DNA of 24,864 bases from Planctomycetota bacterium (GTDB lineage: Bacteria; Planctomycetota; Phycisphaerae; FEN-1346; JAACEH01). The notes under the pieces were generated by a model. That model was given only the letters and a program-made list of their open reading frames with translations. It did not search any database and was not told where the DNA came from. The stretch spans positions 1-24,864 of the forward strand of contig JAFGPY010000108.1 of NCBI GenBank assembly GCA_016935955.1, given 5' to 3'. Shown one piece after another: positions 15,210-24,039 of this stretch (within the stretch, counting starts at the first letter, position 1; each line of letters begins with the position of its first letter). The position numbers and the translations under genes are program-made.

Positions 15210-16667
15210 ATGCCGGAACCGTCCATCTTCGAAAAGTCTCAGCCCGGGCAGCGAGCCGTGGTGTTCCCGGCGTCCGACGTGCCGACGTCCGGCCCGGTCC
15301 TGCCCGATAACCTGCTTCGCCGCAGGAAAGCGCGCCTGCCCGAGGTGGCCGAGCGCAGCGTCGTGCGACATATCAGCATCCTCTCCAAGGAGAACTTCTC
15401 GGTCGACTGCAACTTCTACCCCCTGGGTTCATGCACTATGAAGTACAACCCGCGGGTCAACGAACAGTTGTCCGGTCTGCCGGAATTCACGGGGGTCCAC
15501 CCGTACCAATTCGACGAGGATTGCCAAGGCACACTGGCCGTACTCTGGCAACTGCAGGAGATGCTCAAGGAGATCACTGGATTGTCGGGCGTCAGCTTGC
15601 AGCCGGCCGCCGGAGCCCATGGCGAACTGACGGCTATGCTCATGTTCGCCGCCTGGTTCCGCGACCGCGGCGAGCAGCGAACAACGATTCTCGTACCCGA
15701 CAGCGCCCACGGCACCAACCCGGCCAGTGCAGCCATCGCGGGCTTCAAGATCGTGCAGGTCCGTTCCAACGATCGCGGCTTGATCGACCTGGACGACCTG
15801 CGCAACAAGCTCAACAAGTCGGTCGCCGGTATGATGCTGACCTGCCCGAACACGCTCGGCCTGTTCGAGAGCGACGTCGGCGAGGTGGCCCGGTTACTGC
15901 ACGAGGTCGGCGCCAAGCTCTACATTGACGGGGCCAACCTGAACGCCATCCTGGGCGTCACGCGACCGGGCGACTGGGGCGCCGACGCCATTCACATCAA
16001 CACGCACAAGACCCTCTCGACACCGCACGGCGGCGGCGGACCGGGGGCCGGACCGATTGCCGTGGCGGCCGAACTGGAACCGTTCCTACCTGTGCCGGTC
16101 GTTGAACGGAACGAGACGGGCGTCTTCCGCCTGAGCACGAAGCGGCTCAAGACCATCGGCCGCGTGCGATCCTTTTTGGGCCAGACGGGCGTGCTCCTGC
16201 GGGCCTACTGCTATCTCCGCAGTCTGGGCCCCAAAGGGCTCCGCAAGGTGGCCGACAACGCCGTGCTGAATGCCCGCTACCTGCAGAGCAAATGCCCCAA
16301 GGATTTCGCGTCGCCCTACGGCGGCGATTGCATGCACGAGTTCGTGCTGTCCGCCACACCGCTGAAAAAAGCCCACAGTGTACGGGCGCTCGACATCGCC
16401 AAGCGGCTGATCGACTACGGCATCCATCCACCGACGGTCTACTTCCCGCTGATCGTCGACGAGGCCATGATGATCGAACCGACCGAGACCGAACGGCGGC
16501 GAACGCTTGATCGCTTCGCCGAGGTGCTGGGCGAGATCGTCGCCGAGGCCCAAGCCGATCCGGATAAGCTGCATGATGCGCCGCACACGACGTCCGTCAG
16601 CCGCGTGGACGAGGTTCGGGCGGCCAGGGAACTGGATCTGCGTTACACGTGGAGCGATGAGGACTGA
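15210..16667 (+). CDS. gcvPB: Glycine dehydrogenase (decarboxylating) subunit 2
   Basis: PLP-bearing C-terminal half of the split P protein, 485 residues. The PLP lysine is K267 in HINTHKTLSTPHGGGGPG, with the glycine-rich loop intact. NFYPLGSCTMKYNPR (near 68-82) and PDSAHGTNPASAA are family hallmarks. The frame is open well upstream into gcvPA, but ATG at 15210, preceded by GGAAAGGA, gives the known N-terminus. No dihydrolipoamide dehydrogenase (L protein) gene lies in the window, which is normal since it is shared with other complexes. Confidence 0.95.
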   Translation: MPEPSIFEKSQPGQRAVVFPASDVPTSGPVLPDNLLRRRKARLPEVAERSVVRHISILSKENFSVDCNFYPLGSCTMKYNPRVNEQLSGLPEFTGVHPYQFDEDCQGTLAVLWQLQEMLKEITGLSGVSLQPAAGAHGELTAMLMFAAWFRDRGEQRTTILVPDSAHGTNPASAAIAGFKIVQVRSNDRGLIDLDDLRNKLNKSVAGMMLTCPNTLGLFESDVGEVARLLHEVGAKLYIDGANLNAILGVTRPGDWGADAIHINTHKTLSTPHGGGGPGAGPIAVAAELEPFLPVPVVERNETGVFRLSTKRLKTIGRVRSFLGQTGVLLRAYCYLRSLGPKGLRKVADNAVLNARYLQSKCPKDFASPYGGDCMHEFVLSATPLKKAHSVRALDIAKRLIDYGIHPPTVYFPLIVDEAMMIEPTETERRRTLDRFAEVLGEIVAEAQADPDKLHDAPHTTSVSRVDEVRAARELDLRYTWSDED

Positions 16668-16705
16668 ATTGCTGTGCATACAGCAGAGGATGACAAGGTG
16701 ACGCC

Positions 16706-17452
16706 GTGACGAGCCCGTGGCGATTGATCATCGACGAGCCCTCGCCCGGCGACTGGAACATGGCGGTGGATCAGGTTTTGCTGGAGCAGGTCGCCCGTGG
16801 GGACCGACCTGCTCTGCGTTTCTACGCCTGGGACCAGCCGACGCTGTCGCTGGGCTACTTCCAGACGCTGGATGAAATCCCCGAGGACCAGCGCGACCGC
16901 TGCCCCATCGTTCGCCGCGCGACCGGCGGCGGGGCGATTCTCCACGACCGCGAACTGACCTACTCGTTGGCCGCACCGGCGAACCTGCTGGACGGCCCGA
17001 TGCTGTATGAACTGGCCAACCGCGCCATCGTGGCGGCCGTGGCAATCCTCGGCGGCGAGACGGAGGTACGCGGCGAGCAACGCGGTGAGCGTGCCCAGCG
17101 CGGCCCGTTTTTCTGTTTCGCCCGCGCAGGCTCGACCGATATAATCGCCCGTTCGATGAAACTGGCCGGCAGTGCTCAGCGCCGAGCCGATGGCGGCGTC
17201 CTGCAACACGGGTCGATCATGCTCGACAGCGATCAGGACGGAACGATCGGCTTGGCACAGTTGGTTGACCGGCCGGTAACGTTCGACGAGTTGGCCGCGC
17301 CGCTGGCCGAGCGGTTTGCGGTCACGCTGGAGGTGGCCTTCGAACGATCGGAGTTGTCGGACGACGAGCAGCGGCGGGCCGAACAGATTCGCTGCGAGCG
17401 ATTTGCCGATCCCGAGTGGCTTCTGCGCGGCAAGAGGAAGGGCACGGCGTGA
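16706..17452 (+). CDS. lipM: Lipoyl/octanoyl transferase of the LplA/LipM family
   Basis: Probable octanoyltransferase (or lipoate-protein ligase) supplying the lipoyl cofactor of GcvH. The 248-residue BPL/LplA fold shows RRATGGGAILHD (70-81), K152 in MKLAGSAQRR, and LQHGSIMLD (166-174). C137 in FFCF, 15 residues before the lysine, matches the position of the acyl-accepting cysteine in LipM-type octanoyltransferases. The length suits LipM and lacks an LplA accessory domain. GTG at 16706 follows AAGGTG; a 6-bp hairpin with a GCAT loop lies just upstream (16670-16685). It is 38 bp after gcvPB and overlaps the next gene by 4 bp. LipM versus LplA activity is not settled by sequence. Confidence 0.8.
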   Translation: MTSPWRLIIDEPSPGDWNMAVDQVLLEQVARGDRPALRFYAWDQPTLSLGYFQTLDEIPEDQRDRCPIVRRATGGGAILHDRELTYSLAAPANLLDGPMLYELANRAIVAAVAILGGETEVRGEQRGERAQRGPFFCFARAGSTDIIARSMKLAGSAQRRADGGVLQHGSIMLDSDQDGTIGLAQLVDRPVTFDELAAPLAERFAVTLEVAFERSELSDDEQRRAEQIRCERFADPEWLLRGKRKGTA

Positions 17453-18627
17453 GTGCATCGATAGCTCAAGATGCGTACGCGTTGCAGGACCAAGTGGTCG
17501 CATGGCGTCGCGATTTCCACCAGCATCCCGAACTGGGTTTCCAGGAGAGCCGCACGTCGGGCATTGTCGCCGACGAATTGGAGCAGCTTGGCCTGACGGT
17601 TCGCCGCAACGTGGGCCGGACGGGCGTGATCGGTGATATCGACGTGCCGGGTGCCAAGGGTCGCATCCTGCTCCGTGCCGACATGGACGCCCTGCCAGTT
17701 CAGGAGGCTTCGGGTGAACCGTTCGCTTCCCAGACGGCCGGATGCGCACATCTGTGCGGCCACGATGCCCACGTGGCCATGCTGCTCGGTGCGGCCAATC
17801 TGCTGGCCCGGCACAAGAAGGATTTGAAGTCGTCCGTGCGGTTGATGTTTCAGCCGTCCGAAGAGTCGCCTCCAGGCGGCGCGGCGGCCATGATCGACGA
17901 AGGCGTGCTGGACGGCGTCGACCGGGCCTTCGCAATCCACGTTTTCACGGCCCACGAGTCGGGCGTGTGGGGGCTGCTGACGGGGCCGGTGATGGCTGCG
18001 GCCGACGCGATTCGGATTCGCGTGACCGGCCGCGGGGGTCATGCCGCAACACCGGAACTGTGCGTCGATCCGGTGGTGGCGGCAGCCCAGGTAATCACGA
18101 GCTTGCAGACGATCATGAGTCGCAGGATCAAGCCGCACGACATAGGCGTTCTGAGTCTGTGCATGGTCCATGGCGGCAATGCCTTCAACGTCATTCCCGA
18201 CACGGTCGACCTAGGGGGCACGCTACGAACCCACAGCGAGAAGACCAAGAATCGCGTCGTTAAGCTGATGCGCGATATTCTCAGCGGCATCGAAACGTCG
18301 TACGGCGTGACGATTGACATGCAATTCACGCACGGCTATGGGGCGGTGATCAACGACGCGACTGTCATCGCCGACACTCAGACAGCCGTCGAACACCTCT
18401 TCGGCCCGGGCCACGTCACGGAAGTGGAGAAAAAGTTCGGCGGCGAGGACTTCTGCTTCCTGCTCGATCGGGTACCCGGAGCCATGGTCTTCCTGGGTGT
18501 CGGCAACGTGGCCAAGGGTATCACAGCGGCCCACCACAATCCGCAGTTCCGCATCGACGAGGACGTGCTGTGGCAGGGCGCGGCCTTGTACACCCAGATG
18601 GCCTTGAACCATCACGCCAGCGACTGA
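17449..18627 (+). CDS. M20 family amidohydrolase (hippurate hydrolase / N-acyl-amino acid type)
   Basis: Predicted cytosolic metallo-amidohydrolase that cleaves an acyl group from an amino acid or related amide. Metal and catalytic motifs are intact in 392 residues: RADMDALP (77-83), CGHDAH (103-108), PSEES (136-140), H164 in AIHVF, GGEDF (331-335) and AHHNP (361-365). A dimerisation lid follows at about 185-295. The GTG at 17449 overlaps the lipM stop as GTGA, with GAGGAAGG upstream; a longer ATG start (17416) inside lipM is less likely. Translational coupling to lipM puts it in the gcv operon. Release of glycine from N-acylglycines would suit that context, but the substrate is not shown by sequence. 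Confidence 0.88.
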   Translation: MSASIAQDAYALQDQVVAWRRDFHQHPELGFQESRTSGIVADELEQLGLTVRRNVGRTGVIGDIDVPGAKGRILLRADMDALPVQEASGEPFASQTAGCAHLCGHDAHVAMLLGAANLLARHKKDLKSSVRLMFQPSEESPPGGAAAMIDEGVLDGVDRAFAIHVFTAHESGVWGLLTGPVMAAADAIRIRVTGRGGHAATPELCVDPVVAAAQVITSLQTIMSRRIKPHDIGVLSLCMVHGGNAFNVIPDTVDLGGTLRTHSEKTKNRVVKLMRDILSGIETSYGVTIDMQFTHGYGAVINDATVIADTQTAVEHLFGPGHVTEVEKKFGGEDFCFLLDRVPGAMVFLGVGNVAKGITAAHHNPQFRIDEDVLWQGAALYTQMALNHHASD

Positions 18628-18661
18628 TTGCCTCCCGGGAAAAAGTCTCACGACGAAGAGA

Positions 18662-20116
18662 TCACTGGCCGGCGGCTACCTGGTCGGCGGCGCGGTTCGC
18701 TCCGGCGGCAGCGAGCACTTCCTGCCATTCGGCCTCGTTGTACCTGCAGCCGGGGTCACTCTTGCGAACGTCGCCGAAATAGCCGTAGCTCCGCGCCCGG
18801 CACCCGCCGCAATAGTACTTGTAGTCGCAGACCTTGCAATGGCCTGTGCGATCCTCGCGGTCGCGGAGCACCTTCAGCAGCGGATCGGTGAGCCACATCT
18901 GTTCGAAATCGTTCTGGCGAATGTCGCCGATCTCGATGGGCATGAACACACACGGCGTCACTTTGCCGTTGGGCTGCACGGCGCAATAGCACCGCCCCGC
19001 CCCGCAGCCGCCGACGTACTTGGCCAGGATCCGCGTCTTCTTGCCCGACGAGTAACCGTAGTGACCCGTGTTGATGGCCGACTCCGAATCGCCCAGTTCG
19101 ATGCACGCGCGGCCGTATTGCGTGGCCGAACTCATCACCGCGATCTTGTCCTCAACGAGCGTCTTCTGCAGAATGGCCAGCATCCGCTCGCGCTCGGCCG
19201 GCGACAGGTCGAGGTTGACGATGTCCTTGCCACGGCCGGTCGGTATGAAGTTGAAGGCGTAGAACGTATTGACGCCGCGATCAATCGCCCACTGGATGAT
19301 GCTCTCCAGCTCGTCGATGTTGAGCCGCGTGACGGTCGTGGCCACGCCGGTCTTCATGTTCGGATTGGCGATGCAATTGTCGATGCCACGGACGGCCGCG
19401 TCCCAGTAGCCCTGACCGCCGCGGAAGTGGTCGTGCTTGGCGGGGTCAATCGAGTCGAGCGAAACCTCGGTATAGCCGATGCCGCAATCGACCAGTCGCT
19501 GTACGTTGTCGGGCGTACAGAGCGACCCGTTGGTAGCCACCGACATGTGGAAGCCCACGTCGCCGGCGTGCTTAGCGGTTTCCCAGAAGTGACGGCCCAT
19601 CAGCGGCTCGCCGCCGGAGAAGGCCAGCATCGACACGTCCATGGCCGCAAGCGTGTCGACCACACGAATCTTCTCTTCGGGAGTCAGCTCGTCGTCCAGG
19701 GCCTTGTGAGCATCCTGGTAGCAGTGCTGACACTTGAAGTTGCAGGCCTGCGTGAAGTTCCAGACGACCATCAGCGGCGCGACGAACTGCTGCGGCTCGG
19801 TCAACCCGTAATGCCCGACGCTACGGACCGTGTTGACCAAGGCCCTCGCCGTCGGACCATGTCCGAAAACCCGCTGGCGAAGCGTCTCCCGCGAGGCCCC
19901 GGTGCGTTTGCGAACATATTCAGCAATCCACAGCGGCAAGGCAAACTTGATCCGCTGGCCCAGCGTCATCTCGCCCGTGGCGTAGGCCTGGAAGAAATCG
20001 GCCAGTGAGCAACCACCGTCGGGCCGCCGCCTCGTAATGCGGCGGAACACGGCTTGCACGGCTTTCTTGTCAAGTAGCCTGACTACCTTTTCCGGATCAA
20101 CCATGACACCATCCAT
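18662..20116 (-). CDS. Radical SAM/SPASM domain protein of unknown substrate
   Basis: Iron-sulfur enzyme that would cleave S-adenosylmethionine to start radical chemistry; the substrate is unknown. In 484 residues a helical N-terminal region (about 1-112) precedes the radical SAM core: C125, C129 and C132 in CNFKCQHC, and GGEP at 168-171. The C-terminal SPASM-like region holds C371, C376, C378, C389, C427, C430, C436, C439 and C457, enough for two auxiliary 4Fe-4S clusters. Such proteins modify peptides, or act in cofactor, heme or enzyme maturation. No precursor peptide fits in the 34-bp gap to yebC. ATG at 20116 is used; ATG at 20104 is possible, and neither has a strong ribosome-binding site, suggesting coupling to yebC. 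It converges on the M20 gene. Confidence 0.85.
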   Translation of the reverse strand: MDGVMVDPEKVVRLLDKKAVQAVFRRITRRRPDGGCSLADFFQAYATGEMTLGQRIKFALPLWIAEYVRKRTGASRETLRQRVFGHGPTARALVNTVRSVGHYGLTEPQQFVAPLMVVWNFTQACNFKCQHCYQDAHKALDDELTPEEKIRVVDTLAAMDVSMLAFSGGEPLMGRHFWETAKHAGDVGFHMSVATNGSLCTPDNVQRLVDCGIGYTEVSLDSIDPAKHDHFRGGQGYWDAAVRGIDNCIANPNMKTGVATTVTRLNIDELESIIQWAIDRGVNTFYAFNFIPTGRGKDIVNLDLSPAERERMLAILQKTLVEDKIAVMSSATQYGRACIELGDSESAINTGHYGYSSGKKTRILAKYVGGCGAGRCYCAVQPNGKVTPCVFMPIEIGDIRQNDFEQMWLTDPLLKVLRDREDRTGHCKVCDYKYYCGGCRARSYGYFGDVRKSDPGCRYNEAEWQEVLAAAGANRAADQVAAGQ

Positions 20117-20150
20117 TAGGTGCTCGGCGCGAGCGCCGCCGCACGAGTGG

Positions 20151-20906
20151 TTACGCCTGCTCCAACTGGGCCATCACCTCGTCACTGACGTCGAAGTTGG
20201 CGTAGACCTCGGTCACATCGTCGTGCTCATCCAGGAGTTCGACAAGTTTGAGGACCTTGGCGGCCGCTTCGGCGTCGATCGGCACGGTGATGCTCGGCAC
20301 AGGCTCGACCGTGGCCCGCTCGGGCGTGATACCGGCGGTCTCGATGGCCTTGACCAGCGACTCAAACACTTCGGGCTGGCACGTGATCTCGTGAACATCG
20401 TTGCTGCTGGACACGTCGTCAGCCCCGTTTTCGAGAGCGATCTCCATAATCTGCTCTTCGCTCGCCGCGGCGGCACCGACCGTAATCGTCCCCTTGCGTT
20501 CGAACAGGTGGGCCACGGCGTTGCTGGCGGCCAGGCTGCCGCCGTGCTTCTCGAGGATCGAGCGGATCTCGCCGGCCGTGCGATTGCGATTGTCGCTGAG
20601 GGATTCAATCAGGATAGCCACACCGCCGGGAGCATAGGCCTCGTACCGGAGGCTCTCAATCTGCACGCCATCCCCCAACTCGCCGGTGCCTTTCTTGACG
20701 GCCCGCTCGATGTTGTCGCGCGGCATGTTGATGGACCTCGCCTTGTCGATCGCGTAGCGCAGGTTCAGGTTCATGGAGGGGTCGCCGCCGCCGTGTCGTG
20801 CCGCCACGGTGATCAGCTTGGCCACCTTGCTGAACTCGGCGCCTCGCTTGGCATCGACGCCGGCCTTCTTGCGCTTGATAGTCGCCCAGTGGGAATGCCC
20901 TGACAT
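20151..20906 (-). CDS. yebC: YebC/PmpR family regulatory protein
   Basis: Member of the TACO1/YebC family, described as transcription regulators and, more recently, as ribosome-associated factors easing translation of proline-rich stretches. The 251 residues match the family, with the diagnostic start SGHSHWATIKRKKAGVDAKRG and the segments NMPRDNIERAVKKGTG and EAYAPGGVAILIE. ATG at 20906 follows AAGGAGAGGAG. It lies 18 bp after the TPR gene and 34 bp before the radical SAM gene, so it is likely co-transcribed with both. No nearby ruvC/ruvA cluster, which is a common yebC neighbourhood, is visible. Confidence 0.93.
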   Translation of the reverse strand: MSGHSHWATIKRKKAGVDAKRGAEFSKVAKLITVAARHGGGDPSMNLNLRYAIDKARSINMPRDNIERAVKKGTGELGDGVQIESLRYEAYAPGGVAILIESLSDNRNRTAGEIRSILEKHGGSLAASNAVAHLFERKGTITVGAAAASEEQIMEIALENGADDVSSSNDVHEITCQPEVFESLVKAIETAGITPERATVEPVPSITVPIDAEAAAKVLKLVELLDEHDDVTEVYANFDVSDEVMAQLEQA

Positions 20907-20924
20907 ATGCTCCTCTCCTTGCTT

Positions 20925-23900
20925 CTAGGGTCTTCCGCTCTCGTTCTCACTCACGCCCCGCCCCAGAGGCGCCGTCGGCACGGCCTTGCCCCCGTCGAGG
21001 GCTTCAAGTTTTCGGGGCACCGTTTCGCGAATCTGCTGTTCGTCGCGCTGTAGGCGAACCGCCCTGCGCTCCAGCAGTTCCACGGCCCGCTGATAGGCGG
21101 CTCGGGCTTCGTCCATACGGTTCAGACGCACGAGCGTATCGCCCAGGTGATCCCAGATGACAGGACTGGCCTGGGGATTGAGTCGCAGGCTCCTCTGCAG
21201 GTAGACCACCGCCTGAGCCATCTGGTTCTGTTTGTAGAGCACCCAGCCCAAGCTGTCAAGCGTGGCCGATGACTCGGGATTCTCCTGCAGCGACAGGCGA
21301 ATCATCTGTTCGCTCTCGGCCAGACGCACCCCGCGGTCGGCCCACATGTAGCCCAGGTTGTTATTGATGCCGCTGTCGCGAGGGTGCTTTTTGAGAATGC
21401 CTTCCATCACACTTTCGGCCTCGTCGCGCTCGCCGCGGCGGTCGTGCCACGTGGCCAGCAACTGCAACGTATCGGCGCCGTCGGGCTCCTTGGCCAACAG
21501 CTCGTCGATGATCTTGCGGGCCTCATCGTACTTCTCCATCGACATCAGCACGTCGGCACGCAACCGCTTGGCCTCGTTCTCAAACGTCGTGATGCCGGCC
21601 AGACGATCGACGGTCTCCATGGCATCGTCGAGGTCGCCGCGGCCGTCCAACAGAAACGCCTTGTAGTACAGCAGCGCCCCCAACTGCTGGTCGTCGCTCA
21701 TCTGGTCGAGGCCGCGGTCCACCGACAGCAGGGCAGCATCGCTGTCGCCCTGGTCACGCAGGAACAGGGCCATCTCGATGTAGGGACGCGACGACATGGG
21801 ATCGGCCTCGATGGCTTCCTCCATCAGTTCGCGAGCCTGGTCAAGCTGCCCCATCCTGGCCAGGACTCCCGACAGATTGTAGCGCGAGCTGTTGTCGCGC
21901 TGGTTGAGCTTCAAAATCGTCTGGTAGGTCATGATCGCATCTGCGTCGCGATCGACCATCTCGTAGATGCGGGCCATGCGACGGAAGAAGACGGTCTTCC
22001 ATCCCAGGCTCTCCAGGCGTTCAACCCCCTCGCGTAGGCTGTCCAGAGCGTCCATCAGACGGTCCAGCCGTATCAGCACGGCCGTAAGACGCTCGTACCC
22101 GCGAGCGAACCGCGGGCTGACCTTCAGCAGGGTCCGGAAATCCTCCGCGGCGGCCGCAGGATCGTCCACCTGGGCCACCATGCCCAGGACAAAAGCCGGC
22201 CCCGAACCGGACTGCAGGTCGTCGGCCAGCAGACTTCGCAGTTCGGCAAGTACCGCCGGTCGATCCTCGATTTCGTCGATGAAGTTCGCAAGCTGCTCCA
22301 CCAGTTCGTCCAGTTGCTCAACCTGCTGCTCCAGTTCGCCGACTTCCTTGCGCAACCGGTTATATTGCTCCGGACCGGCGTCGTCGCGATTCTGGAGTTG
22401 CAGCAGTCTGGTCTGTGCCCGCCAATAGCGCCACTCGCAATCGCTCTTTTCGGAAACGGTCTGGGCGTAGAGCTTCAACACCTGGGCTGGTTGCTGGCCG
22501 GTCTGGTAGTAGGCCAGCAGACTTTTGCGCACCGCGCCGGCCACCACGGCGTCCCCGGACTTGACCAGTTCTTCCAGAAACTGGGCGCCCTCCTCGCCCT
22601 GCCCCGCCTTGATCAGCTTCTCGCCCAGCAGCCGCGTAACGACCGCCAGTTCGGGATGGGCATCGTGAAACTCTCGCAACTGGCGAATGAACTCTTCGTC
22701 GTTCCCCAGTTTGTCATAGGCCTGTGTCAGCAACTCGTAGCCGGCGGCATCGGTCGGCCAACGGCGCTGAACGGCCAGAGCCACCTTCACAGCCGCCTCC
22801 GCATGCCCCTTCGCCAACAGGTCATTAACGATGGCCGGCATAGCACTATCGTTTACGTTGTCGGGAATCTGACTGTCCGGTCGATTGAGAATCGACTCGA
22901 TAAGGGCTACACCGTCGTCCACCTTGCCGGCCCGGAGCAACTCCTGCCCGAGCAACAGGCTGATGGTGCTCTGGCCCGGATGCTGTTCGACCAACTCACG
23001 GAACGTTTTGACGAAGCCGTCATGATCGCCGGACTGCTCGAAGACGCGGGCCAGCAGGTTATAGGCAGCCGCATCCTCGGGCCTGCGACGCTGAATCTCC
23101 CGGGCCAGATCCAGTGCCAGGTCGTTATGCTTGTTGTTCAGCAACCAGATGACCACCGACGGGCCCAGGCCCGGCTTCTCCAGGACACCCGTCATGTCCT
23201 TCAGCAACGTAACGGCCTTCTCGGACTCCTTCAGACGCATGTATAGCTGGACCGTGCGGCCCACCAACACGTGAAGGAATTCCGGGCTGACCATTCGCGA
23301 CAACTCGGGATCGCGCTGCATTGCAGCCGGGGACTTGTCCAGCCAGCGGGACAACCGGTCGTAAGTAGCGGCCTCCTCGGCCATCTTCTTCTGCGACGCG
23401 TAGATCCGCCCGTAGAGGTACAGCGACAGGCCCACGAAGCGATCCGATGCCGCATCCTTCGACTTGTCGAGCACCTGCTGGAAGTAGTCGCCGGCCTTGT
23501 CGTAGTCGTTCTGGTTCAGGCACTGTCGACCCAACGCATAGAGCGATTCGGTGTCGTGAGGATCGATCGAGAGAGCCTTCTGGTAGAGTTCTCGCGACTT
23601 GTCGACGTCGCCTTTCTGAAAACAGGCATCAGCCAGTTCTCGCAGCATCAGCGTGCTCGTGGGGTCGAGGCGGATCGCCTCCTCGAACTCACGAATGGCC
23701 TCGTCGAACCGCTCGGCGGCAACATGCTCACGGGCCAAGGCATAGTGGTAGACGGCCTCGGCCTTGTTCTCGGCGGAGACTTCGGGAGCGGCCTCGGACG
23801 ACGGCTGGGACGACTCGTCGGAGGACGCGTCAGCGTCGGGCTGAACGGCTGGGCTGTCGGGTTCGCCGGTCGGCGTTTCGGTGGCAGGCGCTGCCGGAGC

Positions 23901-24002
23901 GGACTCGTCCTGTGCGGTCACCGCGCCGATCAGCAGGACCGCCAGCAGCAGTGCCGACAGGCCCGTCCGGATTCGTGACGGTTGGTGCTGTCTTGTGCCC
24001 AC
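20925..24002 (-). CDS. Large exported tetratricopeptide repeat protein
   Basis: Function unknown. The 1025-residue product has a signal peptide (RIRTGLSALLLAVLLIGAVTAQ, about 12-31), an acidic Ala/Pro/Glu/Ser-rich linker (about 32-78), then TPR arrays across most of its length. Clear units include VYHYALAREHVAAERFDEAI (start near 84), TESLYALGRQCLNQNDYDKAG and, near the C-terminus, ESSATLDSLGWVLYKQNQMAQ with further repeats. A coiled coil (VGELEQQVEQLDELVEQLANF, about 555-575) divides the arrays. TPRs bind proteins, so a periplasmic or outer-membrane scaffold is likely; no enzymatic motif is seen. GTG start at 24002 with GGAGG 9 nt upstream. It lies 37 bp after hisG and 18 bp before yebC, an odd partner for both. 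Confidence 0.88.
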   Translation of the reverse strand: MGTRQHQPSRIRTGLSALLLAVLLIGAVTAQDESAPAAPATETPTGEPDSPAVQPDADASSDESSQPSSEAAPEVSAENKAEAVYHYALAREHVAAERFDEAIREFEEAIRLDPTSTLMLRELADACFQKGDVDKSRELYQKALSIDPHDTESLYALGRQCLNQNDYDKAGDYFQQVLDKSKDAASDRFVGLSLYLYGRIYASQKKMAEEAATYDRLSRWLDKSPAAMQRDPELSRMVSPEFLHVLVGRTVQLYMRLKESEKAVTLLKDMTGVLEKPGLGPSVVIWLLNNKHNDLALDLAREIQRRRPEDAAAYNLLARVFEQSGDHDGFVKTFRELVEQHPGQSTISLLLGQELLRAGKVDDGVALIESILNRPDSQIPDNVNDSAMPAIVNDLLAKGHAEAAVKVALAVQRRWPTDAAGYELLTQAYDKLGNDEEFIRQLREFHDAHPELAVVTRLLGEKLIKAGQGEEGAQFLEELVKSGDAVVAGAVRKSLLAYYQTGQQPAQVLKLYAQTVSEKSDCEWRYWRAQTRLLQLQNRDDAGPEQYNRLRKEVGELEQQVEQLDELVEQLANFIDEIEDRPAVLAELRSLLADDLQSGSGPAFVLGMVAQVDDPAAAAEDFRTLLKVSPRFARGYERLTAVLIRLDRLMDALDSLREGVERLESLGWKTVFFRRMARIYEMVDRDADAIMTYQTILKLNQRDNSSRYNLSGVLARMGQLDQARELMEEAIEADPMSSRPYIEMALFLRDQGDSDAALLSVDRGLDQMSDDQQLGALLYYKAFLLDGRGDLDDAMETVDRLAGITTFENEAKRLRADVLMSMEKYDEARKIIDELLAKEPDGADTLQLLATWHDRRGERDEAESVMEGILKKHPRDSGINNNLGYMWADRGVRLAESEQMIRLSLQENPESSATLDSLGWVLYKQNQMAQAVVYLQRSLRLNPQASPVIWDHLGDTLVRLNRMDEARAAYQRAVELLERRAVRLQRDEQQIRETVPRKLEALDGGKAVPTAPLGRGVSENESGRP

Positions 24003-24039
24003 GGATCAAGACCTCCGCACTCCCTCGCGCGACGGACCC

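Noticed and set aside
16643..17935. 430-codon minus-strand open frame across lipM and the M20 gene
   Set aside because: It spans two real plus-strand genes with intact active sites and reads as low-complexity Arg/Pro/Ala sequence.
18839..20008. 389-codon plus-strand open frame opposite the radical SAM gene
   Set aside because: Shadow frame without motifs; the minus strand shows the CxxxCxxC and SPASM cysteines.
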